Origin: Crotophaga sulcirostris
Lineage: Eukaryota > Chordata > Aves > Cuculiformes > Crotophagidae
Reading direction: 5' to 3'
Assembly (NCBI GenBank): GCA_013397455.1
Contig: VYZB01000270.1
Span: 785,407-849,406 of the forward strand
DNA length: 64,000 nt
Every line of letters starts with the position of its first letter. Position 1 is the stretch's first letter. The notes under the pieces were generated by a model that was not told the DNA's origin, made no database searches, and saw nothing but the letters and a program-made list of their open reading frames with translations. The position numbers and the translations under genes are program-made. Positions 47,852-63,945 of the stretch are shown one piece after another.

Positions 47852-50800
47852 ATGATTCCAGTCACTGAACTGCGCTACTTTGCTGACACCCAGCCGGCAT
47901 ACCGCATCCTGAAGCCATGGTGGGACGTCTTCACGGACTACATTTCCATAGTGATGCTGATGATTGCGGTGTTCGGAGGAACGCTTCAGGTCACCCAGGA
48001 CAAAATGATTTGTTTGCCCTGTAAATGGGTTACCAAAGACTCTTGCAATGACTCAGTCAGAGGTTGGACAGCCACAACCTCAGAACGTACCTACTATAAT
48101 TCTAGTCTTGTTTCCTCGACTGATACAGGGCCTATGGGGATCCGATACGACTTGGACCGGCACCAGTATAACTATGTGGATGCGGTGTGTTATGAAAACC
48201 GTCTTCACTGGTTTGCCAAGTATTTTCCTTATCTGGTGCTGCTTCATACTCTCATCTTCCTGGCTTGTAGCAACTTCTGGTTCAAATTCCCAAGGACCAG
48301 CTCCAAGCTGGAGCATTTTGTGTCTATTTTGCTTAAGTGTTTTGACTCTCCATGGACAACGAGGGCGTTATCTGAGACAGTGGTGGAAGAGAGCGATACC
48401 AAGCCAGCATTTGGGAAAATGAATGGCTCCATGGACAAGAAATCCTCCACGGTCAGTGAGGATGTGGAAGCCACTGTTCCCATGCTGCAGAGAACAAAGT
48501 CTCGAATTGAGCAAGGAATCGTGGACCGGTCTGAGACCGGTGTCCTAGACAAAAAGGAAGGTGAACAGGCCAAAGCTCTCTTTGAGAAAGTGAAAAAGTT
48601 CCGCACGCACGTGGAAGAGGGAGATATAGTTTATCGCCTGTACATGAGACAGACAATCATCAAAGTGATCAAGTTTATCCTTATCATCTGCTATACTGTT
48701 TACTATGTCAACAACATAACCTTTGATGTTGACTGTAAAGTGGACATTGAGAGCTTGACTGGCTACAGGATGTACCGCTGTGCTCATCCTTTGGCTACTC
48801 TCTTCAAAATCCTGGCATCTTTCTACATCAGTTTGGTGATATTCTATGGCTTCATCTGCATGTACACGCTCTGGTGGATGCTGAGGCGATCACTCAAGAA
48901 ATATTCTTTCGAGTCCATCCGGGAGGAGAGCAGTTACAGTGACATTCCTGATGTGAAAAATGACTTTGCTTTTATGCTCCATCTGATCGATCAGTACGAC
49001 CCCCTGTACTCCAAGCGCTTTGCCGTCTTTCTGTCAGAGGTGAGTGAGAACAAACTGCGGCAGCTGAACCTCAACAATGAGTGGACTTTGGAGAAGCTGC
49101 GCCAGAGGATCACCAAGAACTCCCAGGAGAAGGTGGAACTGCATCTTTTCATGTTGAGTGGCATTCCTGACACAATCTTTGACCTCATTGAGCTGGAGGT
49201 CTTGAAACTGGAGCTTATCCCTGATGTCACTATTCCCCCAAGCATTGCTCAGCTCACCAGCCTTAAGGAACTGTGGCTCTACCACACAGCTGCCAAAATT
49301 GAGGCTCCAGCCCTTGCCTTCTTGAGGGAGAATTTGAAATCTCTTCACATCAAGTTCACAGACATCAAGGAGATTCCTCTTTGGATTTATAGCCTGAAGA
49401 CACTAGAGGAGCTTCATCTGACAGGAAACTTGAGTGCTGAAAACAACCGGTACATTGTGATAGATGGATTGAGGGAGCTGAAGAGGCTGAAGGTGTTGAG
49501 GCTGAAGAGTAACCTCACCAAGCTGCCACAGGTGGTGACAGATGTTGGTGTGCATCTTCAGAAGCTTTCCATAAACAATGAGGGCACCAAGCTCATTGTT
49601 CTCAACAGCCTTAAGAAAATGGTCAACTTGACGGAGCTTGAGCTGATCCGTTGTGACTTGGAACGCATTCCTCACTCCATCTTTAGCCTCCACAATCTGC
49701 AGGAGATAGACCTGAAGGACAATAACCTAAAGACCATTGAGGAAATCATCAGCTTCCAGCACTTACATCGTCTCACTTGCCTTAAACTGTGGTACAACCA
49801 CATTGCCTACATCCCCATGCAAATAGGCAACCTAACCAACTTAGAGCGCCTTTACCTGAATCGTAACAAGATAGAAAAGATCCCTACACAGCTCTTCTAT
49901 TGCCGAAAACTTCGGTACTTGGATCTCAGCCACAACAACCTGACTTCTATTCCACCAGATGTTGGACTTCTTCAAAACCTGCAGAGCCTCGCTGTGACAG
50001 CCAACAGGGTAAGTGAGCAAGGAACTGGACTCCATGTGAGTAAAACTTGGGCACTTCTGTTATCTGTGTGACTAAACATGCTACAGTGGTGTATGAAATC
50101 CTCCTGGCACTGCTGTTCTTTTTAAATTATTAAGCTTTTGTTTCTCTCTGAGGGTTTTATCTAAAACAGAACATCACAAGTAACTGCAGGGGCAGAAGCC
50201 TTTTTTCAAACAGCCCTGGTTCTGTAGCGTTTCCTCTGAACAGTGAAACTACTTGTAAGTGGTAATTGCAGGCTGTTTAGAAGTCCTGCCTGTTAGTTGT
50301 TTCTCTACAGTTGGAAGCTTGTAGTCTCTAACTTGACAGCAGTTTTGGGCTTAAAATGGAGATCAGAGAAACTGTAGTCTTTGTCTAGAACTGTGCATGT
50401 AAGCCTGTGTACTTCAGCCACTACACGCACTATGGCAGCATGCGTGTGTGGTTACAGCTTTGCTTATAGTACCTTGCATTTCCAGGGAAGTGTGTGCTTT
50501 TTGTGAGAAGCTGGATACAAACAGACTTGAGAGAAATGGTTCTTATGCTCTCACTTTTAAAATGCATTGTGTCGTTCCACAGAGTTGGCTTTGGAGAGAG
50601 CAGAATGCCTTCTGCAGTGTTCTTGCTCAGGGCAGAGTGAACTAAACCAGGTTTGTCCGTTGGCAGACAGATGTGAAAGTGTGAACTATGGCAGTTCCTG
50701 TCCTTGGCTTTCAGAGGAGAGGAAATCTGATGGCATCTTACCATATCTCCGTATGATAGCTGTGGGTTTTCTAGAGTAATCCCAGAAAGGTTAAGTCTAA

Positions 50801-53097
50801 GCCTTAACTATCTGAGCCTGTCTAAGTGCAGGGCAGGTTAGAGAGGATGACCAAGTGCGCTATGCTGCCCAGTTACCACAAGTTGTCTCCTGGCTTGTGC
50901 TGGAGGTGTTTATTTGCTTACAGCGAGCTGTACACATGTATTTTCCTGAATATTTGTTCCTGTGTTTGGAATAAAGGAGACGTCATTTACTGTGTATCAC
51001 AAAGATCAGTCAGTGGCCACACGGACTGGAGTGCTGACCTGAGGGGTTCGTGGGATGCTCTCTTTCTCTTGGAGTTTATTACTGCCTGAAGTTGCAAAAG
51101 GCTCTAACATAACTACAAATTGCTGACAGATCTAATTAGTGGCTTCTGGGTTCTTCTGGGAACATGCACTAGAATTGTCCTGGAACAGTCCTAGTTTTCA
51201 CTGTCATATATCTAGGTCCTTACTGCTATTGGTGAGGTGTGTTTTCGTTTGTGTTCTGGCAACCTCCCTGGCACAACTTGCTGAGGGTTAATCTGCAGTG
51301 TGTCCTCTGCAGTCCTGGGGTGGAGCCTCCTTTGGATAAAAAGGAGTGAGAGACAGCTCCATTTTCTGCAGCACAGTGTGGCACCGCCCATTACTCTGAA
51401 AAATGCAACAGGAAGGCTGAAGCAGCCTTCACTCCAACGTGTTCTGAAGTAAGAGTTGGTGAGGACCCAGTGAAACAGCAAAGCTTTTTGTCCTCTGCAG
51501 GTGCCTGGGCAACGCCACAGTTGCCCTAGAACTGTGACAGCCTGGCTGCTTAAACAGTGACAGCAAGAAACACAAGGACTGGTAGACTGGTATTTCCCAA
51601 GGCCAGGAATAATCTTGGATGTTCTCTATAAGCTCAGCAGTCTTGATAAACAGAGCCTTCTGGAGCTGGCTGGTACAAGTGTGCCATTTTGGGAAGCAGG
51701 CTGCATTATAGCACGTTGTTTCCTTCCTAAACCAATACTTGTCCCTTAAATAACACTAGTTTCAAGAGCCTGTGATCATTTGATTGCATGTTGCTATTTG
51801 CAAAACATTGGGCAGTACCAGTAATGATGACTGAATTGAACAGTCTTTAATTGATCCAGTTTTGTCTTGGCTTTTCCTTGGACTCCAACTTGTTTGGAAC
51901 TGATTACACTCTAATTTTGTCATGAAGGATGTCACACATAATTTAAGTTTCAAAAAGGACACTTGGATTTAAAGGCAAATGATAGCCTGTAAGATGAGAC
52001 CTCAGATTAAGGGGAGAGTACTGAGTTGCTGCCTTTAGTTCATAGCCCAGTGTGTGCTAGACCTCAGCTGTGTCGTTTTCCTAGAAATTCTTTGGGAGGA
52101 CTGGACTATTAAATGGCTTTAAAAGTAATAAACCTTATTTAATTAGTGACTCATAGATACCCAAAGGTGGTGGTGGGAAAGCTCACAGCTGTCAGCTTAA
52201 CTTTTTTCAGTTGTGCTTTGCCACTGTCCAAGTCTTGTAGGCTTTGGAGCCTACAAGGTCCTTGCAACATTTGAAAGCCCTGCAGAAGTGACGAAAGAGC
52301 CCTGGTTCTCAGAGCCTGGAGATCATACCCATGTGGCCTCTGCTTTTGTTACAGCAAATCTAGGAGCACTGACTAAATCCAGTCTTTGTGGTGTTCAGTA
52401 TAACAGCAGTTGTAAAATGGTTACCTACGGCGAGGGGGCTGTGATCCAATGATGATTTGAAGGATTTGGGGTGGAAAGAAGCTAATACTGATGGGAGCAT
52501 GTGGCAGTGTAGGCCAGCTGTGAGGATGTTTGTGGTCCTCTAGTCGTGATGTCAGTGGTGTCTTCTGCTTTAGCCACCATCACTGGAGATCCTTTGTAAC
52601 TCATGCAGTAGGGTGTCTGAAAGAGGAATCCATGCAATCATGGTGCAGTGACTTTTACTTTGGGAACAGTCCTTAGGGTGGAAAGCAGGAGCTCACACAG
52701 AGGAGAAGAGGATGACTGAAAACAAGTGCTCTGTGAACCCTGAAGCATTATGTGGGCGTGTTGGTCTGTTATAAGCATGTTTGCTGGTGACTTTACCTAT
52801 GATTTGATTTCTCTTTTTCAGATCGAGAGTCTCCCACCAGAGCTGTTCCAGTGCAGGAAGCTGAGAACCTTGCACCTGGGAAACAATGTGCTGCAATCAC
52901 TTCCATCCCGAGTTGGAGAGCTGACAAATCTGTCACACATAGAGATAGGAGGGAATCGCTTGGAGTGCCTGCCTGTGGAGCTGGGAGAGTGTCCTCTGCT
53001 GAAACGCAGTGGGCTTGTTGTAGAGGAGGACCTGTTCAACACACTGCCCTTGGAAGTCAAAGAGCGGCTGTGGAGGGCAGACAAAGAGCAAGCTTGA
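47852..53097 (+). CDS. LRRC8A: LRRC8A (SWELL1), essential subunit of the volume-regulated anion channel
   Basis: Two coding exons: 47852-50008 (719 codons, acceptor TTTCAG at 47844) and 52822-53097 (91 codons plus TGA), giving 810 residues, the human length. The N-terminal half has the pannexin-like pore domain with four membrane segments, about residues 24-47, 124-144, 263-285 and 310-340. Arg103 of the selectivity ring is present in RYDLDRHQYNY, with extracellular cysteines near 54, 57 and 65 and sequons at Asn66 and Asn83. The C-terminal half is a long leucine-rich repeat domain (e.g. LRYLDLSHNNLTSIPPDVG) on the cytoplasmic side. The protein assembles as hexamers with LRRC8B-E at the plasma membrane and releases chloride and osmolytes on swelling. 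Divergence from remembered human is concentrated in residues 69-90 of the first extracellular loop. Confidence 0.98.
50009..52821 (+). other. LRRC8A intron between the coding exons
   Basis: 2.8 kb with GTAAGT donor and CTCTTTTTCAG acceptor. The coding frame stays open for 20 further codons into the intron before a stop at 50069-50071. No repeat or RNA gene recognised. Confidence 0.65.
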
Positions 53098-54947
53098 TCC
53101 CCTGGAAAAAGGGAAAAGCCTCTGACCAACTAGAAGGAAACAAAAGGCCATTCCAGTCCCCGTTTCCCCAGATCCTCCCCTTTCTCCCCTCTGATCACTA
53201 CCAGACTAGCCAAGGAGTCCCTGAACAAACATGACTCTGAATGAGGCAGCTTCTTGCCTCAGATGCAGGACGGGAGAAGCTTGGGATCAGAATGAGGATC
53301 AAGACAGCTTAGTTGGCCTCTGAGGAAGGGCCGGTGGGAGCAAGAGGTGTTGCTGCTGTTCTGGGTAGGAAGTGGGGTGAGGTGAATGGTGCTGCTGAGA
53401 AGAAATGACCTTTGAACAGAGGAGAAAATGAAATGCGAGGTTTGCTGCATTGCTTCAAATGTGGCTTATACATGTCAGGGACTGATGGTGTCCAGTGGCC
53501 TGCAAGCAGAGATCAAGAGACTAGGAAACCTCTTGAACATCCATCTCTTTCTGTGACACCTGGTACAGTTCCCCTCTGACTTGGAGATTGTCAGTGAGGC
53601 CCCACAGTGGGGTGGGATAGGATACAGACAGCTGATTTTTATCTAGATATCAGCATTAAGATTTGGTGGGATAAACTTATCTCAGACATCAGCTTGGATG
53701 CAGAATCTTTTTTTCACGAATCATCTTTCCCCTTTGCACACCCTGTACCTTCTCTTCTACCCCTGGAGAAGGAACTAAACCCCCAAACTCTCTCTACTTC
53801 TTTCAGCTTGCACTATTTTAACAGTTTCAAGTCACTTGTGCTGATGAGTAGATCACACAGCATCCTCTCCAGCTGAAGTGCTGGAGGCACTAACTAACAC
53901 GGTCCAGAGCTTTAGCCTGTTCTGAAATGGATGGCTGTAGTGCAAGGGAGAGAAAGACCTGGATTAAAAGTAGTCGGACTGTCTAATCTACTCTCCCAGA
54001 AGCACTGAGTTGCTTCAGAATCTGGCTTATAAATTGTTTAAGCTACTTCTAAATTCCTTGTGTTTTGTACAACTGGCTGGTGTGGTGGGGAGTCTCCTGG
54101 GCTTGGTGGTGTTCTTAATGAGGAACACTCAGGTTTCCTCTGCACCTCTTGCCTCCCTCCACCCCATAAAGCTGTTAGATGCTTTGCCAGTGTTTTCGTT
54201 AATGCAGTCTGCAGAGCTGCTTGATTGTTCTTTTCTGTTGTCCTTTGCACTTTAACAGCTGTCAGTTCCTGTTACACCTCTTGACCTAAATAAGAGGCTA
54301 ATGCTGATTGAACTTGGTGCTGGAAAAGAAACCTGTCCTCCTTTTTCTTCACCTTTTCATTCTCTCGGCATTTAGGAGCAGTATGAGAATCCTCTGTGGA
54401 CTGAGCTCCTCTAGATCCCTGGGACAGAGCAGTCTTTATCGAAACAAGTCTGACCTGTTTGGGGTTTTATCAAACAATACCAGCCTTCTGCACTGGCAGA
54501 GGTAGATCACTTGTCATACCTACTGATAGTCATGTCCTTAAGGTGGGGTGGTTAAGGTGTGCCTACAATACACACCCGAAGTCTGCTCTTTCCCATCAGA
54601 AGGAAGAGGAGGCTCAAGGACCTGCAGGTCCTGGTGGTAATGCTCCGCATCAGACCAGCGGGTTGGCTCCAAGGTGGGAGTGCTGCAAGCTGAGGCATGA
54701 GAAGTTTGGAGGCCTCCCCTGTGTACCAAAGTGGGGAGCTGTGGCCGTATCCTGAGAACAGTTCCTGGCACACTGCCAGGGGGTGTCCCGTCTTGGCAAA
54801 ATCTTGGTGATCCTTTGGATGCTGGGGCAATAAGGCACGCTGTGGTTTTCTTCGTCAAGGTGTAAGATATGAAATACATACGCTAAACGTGCTGAAGTCA
54901 TCAACAATGTTAACTGGGCTCTGGATTTATCGATGTTCAGATGCTTA

Positions 54948-54953
54948 AATAAA
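54948..54953 (+). terminator. LRRC8A polyadenylation signal (AATAAA)
   Basis: AATAAA in GCTTAAATAAAGCTACATG, about 1.85 kb after the LRRC8A stop, giving a 3' UTR of a plausible length. A second AATAAA at 58301-58306 could end a much longer form. Confidence 0.6.
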
Positions 54954-54974
54954 GCTACATGAAAATCCGGGAGA

Positions 54975-57900
54975 TCTGTTTATAAAACTGCTTTTAAGAA
55001 AGATGTAAATTCTGCCTCCTTCAGTCCTTTCGTTATGAAAAATTTAAACAGTCCAGAGAATAATATAATTAAATCTCTATCTGGAAGGCAAGGTACTCTA
55101 AAAGCTCTTCTTGTTTCTAACAGGGTTAGCGTCTTGAAATTGTGTTAAAGATGGGGCTGCTGCTGAGAGGATGGGGAAGCACTGATGCTTCTTGGATTGT
55201 ACTTGTTCTATTTGCACAAGCATTTTGGATCAATAGAGAGGGCAGAAATTGCTGGGTGGGCTTAATGCTACTTAAATATAGCAGGAATGGCTTCAGGCTT
55301 AGCTACAGTAATGGTGGGTGTGGAGGCTTTTTGGATTGTGAAGGAAACTCTTTTTTTTTTTCCTAACTCTGCCAAAAGGTAGTGCTGGAAAATGCTGGCT
55401 GCTGAACAGGGGTTTGAAGTCTGTTTTGTATTCAAGGCCACTGGGTAACTGGTTTATAACGTGTATTTTGGGTTGGGTGGGGTTGGCAGGGTAGGGCACC
55501 TCACAGGTTTTCACCTAGCTTACAGGAGCAGGGAGATTCCTTGTGTATGTCTGGATCATTGTAAATGAATGCTTTGAGTCTTGATTCCCAGTGTGGTCTT
55601 AGTTATCCAAACTAATCCTTACGCAGTTAAGTTAGAAGTTTCTGTAAACAGCTTCTGATAGTGTGCTGAAGTGCTTCTAGAAGCTTGTGAGCACCTAAAC
55701 TGCCGTGTGCCTCAGTGCTGAGTCCACAGGATGAGTGGACTATAGGCCATTCTGCTAGAAGTCAGAGACTCTGACTTCTGATCAAGTAACAGACCTGTGC
55801 TGCTGCTTGCTGAGTGCAGACTGCCCCGTGCCTGAGGTCTACAAAGCAACTATAGGACAGGTCAGTATTGATCGTGCATGAAAACACTAGCTTTTTGCTG
55901 CTCTTATAGTATTCCAAGCTCAGTTTTTTCCAGTCATGGCTGCTAGAGCTTGAGATAGCTTCCTGCGTGGCAAAATTGGGATGAGCAGCCTGATAACTTC
56001 AGTGTCAGAAACACACGTGGCGTGGAAATGCATTGCCACACTGGCAGGCAGCAATAGGTGTTATTTACTCCTGATACGTGCTTCTCGGTCTTCCCTCAAA
56101 TAGATACTGATTCCAGAGGATCAGTTTCGTGTGATGAAATGGAAGAAGCTTTAAAACTTCAAGGATAGGGTCTAAACCATGAGGTCCTGAGTGTGTTTAC
56201 TGCTCAGAACTCCTGCAAAACTCAACCCACAGCAGAGTGAGTCACCCGCTTCCCATACTTGGATTACTCAGTCTTTGAAGGATGAGCTTACATCAACAAT
56301 CTTTCCTCATTTGCAAGTATGCAATCAGTAGATTTTATTTTTTTTTCCTTTAAGTTTCCAACAAACTGAAATTTAGGGGTTTTACCTCTGACGCTGCTCT
56401 GTGTGTTTGTTAAAAAAATTCAGCTTAAATAGCCAATCAACAGGCTGGTCAGTGCATTTTTCTCCTGACAGGCTTTTCAAAGCACTTGAGTAGTGGCAAA
56501 CCAGATTATTTATTAACTGCTAAACCGTACAACTTGAATTCAAACTGACTTTCTCTAAAAGCACTTGTGAGCTGAATGAGTTTTTGTAGCTCCCACTCAT
56601 CCCATTTCAGGATTGAAGGTTAGGAAAATGGAATTCTGCCTTTCTTGCTAAATACCCCCAAAACTTGTGACTGATTATTTTGAACCAGCTGAAAGGCAAA
56701 GAAAACCAGGACTGTTACACGTGTAAATCTTCCTGTGTCTCTGAAACTATGTCCTGGAATGAGCGGGAGTTGTTTTATTTAAGATTGTTTTCTCATTTTA
56801 TGACTTGGTCCCCATTAATTCAGCAGCTGGAATAAATTTACTCTGCCAGTCTGAATGGTTAAATGGCAGTTAGAGGTATCTCTGATGCTGTGCTGTTCTT
56901 TGGTATTAATTGTCACTTCTTGATAATATCCTACCTCATTTTTTATTTTTTCTTATTATCATTTATACACTCCTTTTAGCTCACTTAATTTAAATTAAAT
57001 TAAGTCTTTGGTGTTCATTACCATGAATAGTATTAAGTGGCTTTCTGTTGCTGAATCACACTTGAGGTCCTCCTCTAACTATTTTTTTCCTCCCTAGTTA
57101 AGTGATTCTAGGAATTTTGAGAACAATGGCACATCCTTTGCAGAGGATGAGATGTGTGGAAAAAGTTTCAGATATTATTGATTCAACAGCTCTGACATTG
57201 TTTCCTTCTACTTTGGAAAGGAACTTGTGTGGTTTGAGTTCTTTGCATGTTTTTATTTTTTCAGCCCTCCTTCATGGGAGGAATATTTTTTTTTCCCCTC
57301 ACTAACAGCCGTGCCTTCTCTAGCAATACATTAATGTAACTTCTCCACAGGGGCTCTCGTTCTTCAAGTGTATTTGCATGAAACCAGAGCTGTTCTCTGT
57401 GATTGGTTTGTTTTTTTTTTTCTCATCTATGGGGAGATTTCTTAGCTTTTGGCATGGCTTCTGACTGAAACAATGTTGACATGCTATAAACAGCAGAGTC
57501 ATCTACTCTGAAATGTTACCCAAGGTAAGGCTGTGTGAGTGCTAATGAGTAAAACTATTGCATAAGCTTCATTTTGATTTTTATTTTTCTTATTTCATCT
57601 TAAAATTAATTTTTTCCCCACTGTTTGGCTACACTGTGGATCCAATCCTGTTGTTTTACCAATCAGGTGCCAAAAGAGAGTTTTCTGTCCTACCCACTTT
57701 CTAAAAGTGCATGAAGCAGAACTGGACACAGAGTATTGTTTGACCTTTCTCCCTCCATCCCTCCAGCTGCAGTGGTAGGTTAATATTCAACTGCTTCGGT
57801 GATATGAAATTCTCCAGAAATCTCATCTCCAAAATTCCTTTTCAAAAGCAGCTGTACCCAAATTGCTGGACTGAATCGCAAAGGTGAACTTTGCGCGTGT

Positions 57901-60900
57901 TCACACAAAGTAAGGCTTAATTTAGCGTTTCGGGAATTACCTTTCCCTTCCTCCCTCTGTCTCCTTTAAAGGAATTTTATTGAACAATGGGGGGATTTTT
58001 CCAGAGGAGACAATGAGAAGGGGGCTAATGAGCCTGAGTCATATCTTAGAACTGACAGATGTATCCATTTCAGTAAGACACTACTCATGGCTTAAACATT
58101 GTTTGCTCCCACTTTGTAAATGTGGGAGCAGGGCTGTGGTTTGGCATCGAGACCTGCGACTTGATGTAACATTTCAGAATCGTGGCATTCACTTCGTATG
58201 TGGGGTTGTTGGGGCAGCTGATCATCAGCACCTCCACTTTCAGCACTGAAGGCTGCTATTGTTTTCTCTGAACAACCTGTAAGACTGGACACTTTAACAG
58301 AATAAAAGTTTTAATTTTTAATTTGCATTTTCCTTTAATGTCTGCTTTCTTTTACGTTTTCTCTATGTGAAGGCATTTGGCTTTTCAGGATCTTGCTTTT
58401 CAGAAGACAGATGGTAATAATTCCAGCTATTGTGTAGGATTATTTTTTTTTTCATTCATCGCATGAGTCCATGTGGATTATGGCATTCCTCTTTGAATAA
58501 GTAAAAATTGGATGTACAGCGAAGGAGGTCCTGCTCCGTGACAAGCCTGGACTGCCTTACATATTTCACCATCACTTTAACAAATAGCTGGAACAGTTTG
58601 TGTTGCCAAATATAAGGCTGTTGGAGTATTGTCTGCATAGTCCTATAGGAGCTCGGTTGAATTTTCAAAATGCATATTGTGCTTCCCTAGCAGAGGGATA
58701 GGGACCAAAGTCAATGGAGAAAACTGACTGTTGCCATAGCAATTGTGTCTGCAGCCAACTACTGGTAACACATTATTTCAGTGTTCCCTAGCTGTCTGCC
58801 TACCCCACACAGTACTTTTCCAACTGGAAATGCTGGCAGATAGTGTCTTTCCCGATTGAGCAGGTTCTTGATGTGTTATGGAGACTCAGCCTGTAACTTC
58901 CAAAAGCAGTTTTGAGTTTCTTTGCAGCCCATTTGTTGCATAGAAAGGCATTTCTCTTGTGTTTGGCCTTCCCTTGCTTCCTCTTTGTCAGGGTACTTGA
59001 CCACAGTGACACTGGTCCTGCTTCAGAGATGGAAAAGGTGAGCAGGCTGTGAAAGAGGTGAAAGGTGCCACTCTGGGTGCTGCTTATTGTTTTAACAATG
59101 TGCTTAGCAGGTCTGAACTAAGACAGGAGAGGACAAAATGCCTCTTGATCTAAGTCTGACTTTGCCCTGCAGCCCCTTTTGAGAAGGATTTATTGGCTCT
59201 TTGAATAGCTGAGCCAAAGAAAAGAATAGAAGGTACCATCCAAGAAAACTGGTGCTTGCTGGATTCCTGCAGGAATACAGTGATGGGGAAAGAGCCAAAG
59301 GGTAAAGAACTGATCCGTCTTTGTTGGAAAAGTACTTTTAATCCTGATTTTTCTATGTAGCTCAATGAAAAGCATGGACTAAAGATGCAGCAGAGGCAGC
59401 TGAGCCTATATTGTTGGTGTTCCACTGAAACCCTCTATCCCTGCTGCACCATAAGCTTTTTAATTTGCTGATTTATGAAGAAAGTAATCCTGGGTTTACC
59501 TGTTGATGACGATGTGGATCCTTTTGATGGAAAATCACTGCATTTGTGGGGCTTCTGATAACTTGAAAGAAAGGCCCTTCCAATACAGGGAAAACAGAAG
59601 TATTCAAGTATCTATGCCATTTTATGTATTAATATACTATTTGGTACAGTTTAAATATTCATTATTGTCCTTATTCTGGTGCTCTTTGTTTCTCACTAAA
59701 TATTCTGTCACTTCTTGCTGATCGTATTGAAGACTTAAGGAGAGATGATGACATCTAGCTGAAACTTTTCCTCACCTAATAACCCTGGCAGCTCTAACAG
59801 CAGCAGTTTTAAACTGGAGACCTGGCAAGCTAGCTTGGCTCTAAATGGTTTCAATAGGAACTCTTTATTGAGGAGGAAATTAGGATAATCGTGTCGGTCA
59901 AAAAGGTGGCTGAAACACGTGGGCTTTGTCTGCTGGTGGATTGTCTGTGTTCCAGATCCCACTTTTGTATAGATACGGGATGGGCTTTGGCAGCCTCCAA
60001 TGGAGTTTGTCAGAAGTGCAGTTTTCTTGCAGAGCTGGCAGGAGAAAATGTTGTTTCGTAGTCTTCAAAACATCTTTTGGTGGGGGAGGAAGGGAAGGAA
60101 AAGGGGGTCATTTCCCAGTTTTGTCCGAGTGCTTTCTACTTTCCTTATTTAAACTTACTGGAAGAGAAGGTATTTACAGAGATGACATCGTTCTCTTTGG
60201 TTGGTTTTAGGGTATTATGTGGCAGGGGTGGTTTTCCTCCTGCTGAAAAGGTCTTTCTAAGCCTCAAAATAGGAGCATGTCTGGAGCAGCAAGGAACTGG
60301 AGGACTCCTAAGGACAAACACCACTGAATGCTCCTTTAACCAAGCCTGGCTGCCTCTCTTAGCTCGTGCAGTCGGTTATATTTGGGTACTTGCTGTGTTG
60401 TGTACCGCAGTCCACTGTTTATGATGCCCAAAACACTCCACAGAACAGGAAAGCTGTGGTTGACTGTCGTGCGTATGAGCTGAACCAGCTTCTGAAGTCA
60501 CCGTGTGTGCGTAAGGTGGGGAGTGGAGAAGATGACGTGCTAAACGGATGGAAAAAAGAATGCCTGGGAATGAGAAGTGCATGACACTACAAATGGTGGA
60601 GGTAATAGAGAGAGGAGCTGAGGAGTGGCTTGGGAGTGTGTGTGGCTCCAGGACTCCTGGCAAGGGGTGAGGTGTGTCCTCACGAGATCGACTCACAGGC
60701 TGCAGCAGGGTTTTTTCCACTGGTTACACACCTTCCTTAAAAACAATTCATGTCCCATCAGCTGGCGAGAGTCCTTTCACAGGAAGGAGGAACTGCTTAT
60801 TTTTTGTTTTGTACATTGGAGGTTGATCATCTTGCAAAATGTAGCTTTTTAAGCTGCTCAGTTCCTATCCTCTTCTGTGCAGAGAAGCTGAAAAATAAGC

Positions 60901-62082
60901 TATAAAGGCTCAAAAACAAAAGCACCGACTTCCCTTTTCATTAAACTCCAAACCCAACCTTGAACAAGGTGGGGACAGATTTTTCTATCCAGATCTGATT
61001 ACTTTAAGGAGTAGAGGACTTAATTTTTTCAAATATCTCTTTAAGGTGGATTTTCAGTTGCTAGCAAATATATTTGGAAGTAAACACCTTCCAAGGAGCA
61101 TTTTGCACCCCTTCATTTTTTCAGTGGTGTTTTTTGCTATTTGAGTGATGCATCAAACCTCCCCTCAGATGTCATTTCTTTGTGCCGTACTGCTGAGAGA
61201 ATGCTTTCAGTATTTCCTGCAGGAGCCAAACACTTTTTTTCTGGAGAGGAAAATCTTCCCCGGGGATTCCTGTGCGATGGGAGGGATGTGTTGGCAGGAA
61301 GCGCCACCGCTGGGCTGCCATCTATTCATCACTTCTGGCTTTTACACCTGGTTTCTGCATTTTCTCTCTGTGGTTTCAACTGGGGCTTTGGGTTCACTTC
61401 TTTACAGACATGTTTGAAGCCACAGGAGCACGAGCTGGGCAAGTGATGGTGTAAATCACCACAGAGCAGCTGTAAATGAATATAACAGATGTTATCTATG
61501 AATTTTTCTGAACCCCTAGTGAAAGCTCTTTGGCTTTATCACACTTTAGTCTGACATTTGTCATCTCCTCGGTTGCTGGAGTCCCTTTCAGTGCTGGCAG
61601 GACTTGCTGACTGAGCAGAAAGGGCTATGTAGGGGTTTGAATCACCACTTTAAACTGATTTAAAAAGCTTTACACTTTTTATACCCACTTGAATCTTATT
61701 TTACCTCCCTTATTTTATCACTGTGTTTACCAGCTTCTCTATTTTTCAATCTGGTGTATTAAAATAGTGATCCCTTGTTGGAGTTAAATGAATTGAGTTT
61801 GTGATTGCACTGGAGCAGAATGTTTTTGTGCACTTAAAGTAGCACCAAAAGCCAAAGCAAAACTCTGCAGCCCTGAATGTCCCTGCTAGGAATAAATGGC
61901 AAGAAATGAGGACAAAATTCCCCGAGAGGCAGCTCTGCTGGCTGCACAACAGTCCGGCTGCCTGGTGCTTGCTGTTATCACAGGCTGGGAAAAGAATCAC
62001 GTGAAGAGGCGGGGAGTCAGCCCCGCAAAGCCTGAGTGGTGTCGTGGTGTTGCTGGTGGGACCCTGGGAGCTTCTGCCTCTG
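54975..62082. other. LRRC8A-PHYHD1 interval, nothing recognised
   Basis: About 7.1 kb, AT-rich in 56.3-58.4 kb and 61-61.8 kb. I find no coding exon, CR1 copy or RNA gene. It may hold an extended LRRC8A 3' UTR up to the AATAAA at 58301. The last ~100 bases (AAGAGGCGGGGAGTCAGC onwards) are slightly GC-richer and probably the PHYHD1 5' UTR. Confidence 0.5.
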
Positions 62083-63840
<1,758 letters not shown>

Positions 63841-63945
63841 GTATGTTTAAAGGATGGGGTTTTGAGAGGGATGGACAAAAGGGGATGTGGTTTTCAGACA
63901 TAAGGATTTCTTCAGACCTACTCACTTTAAATAACCATATATATA

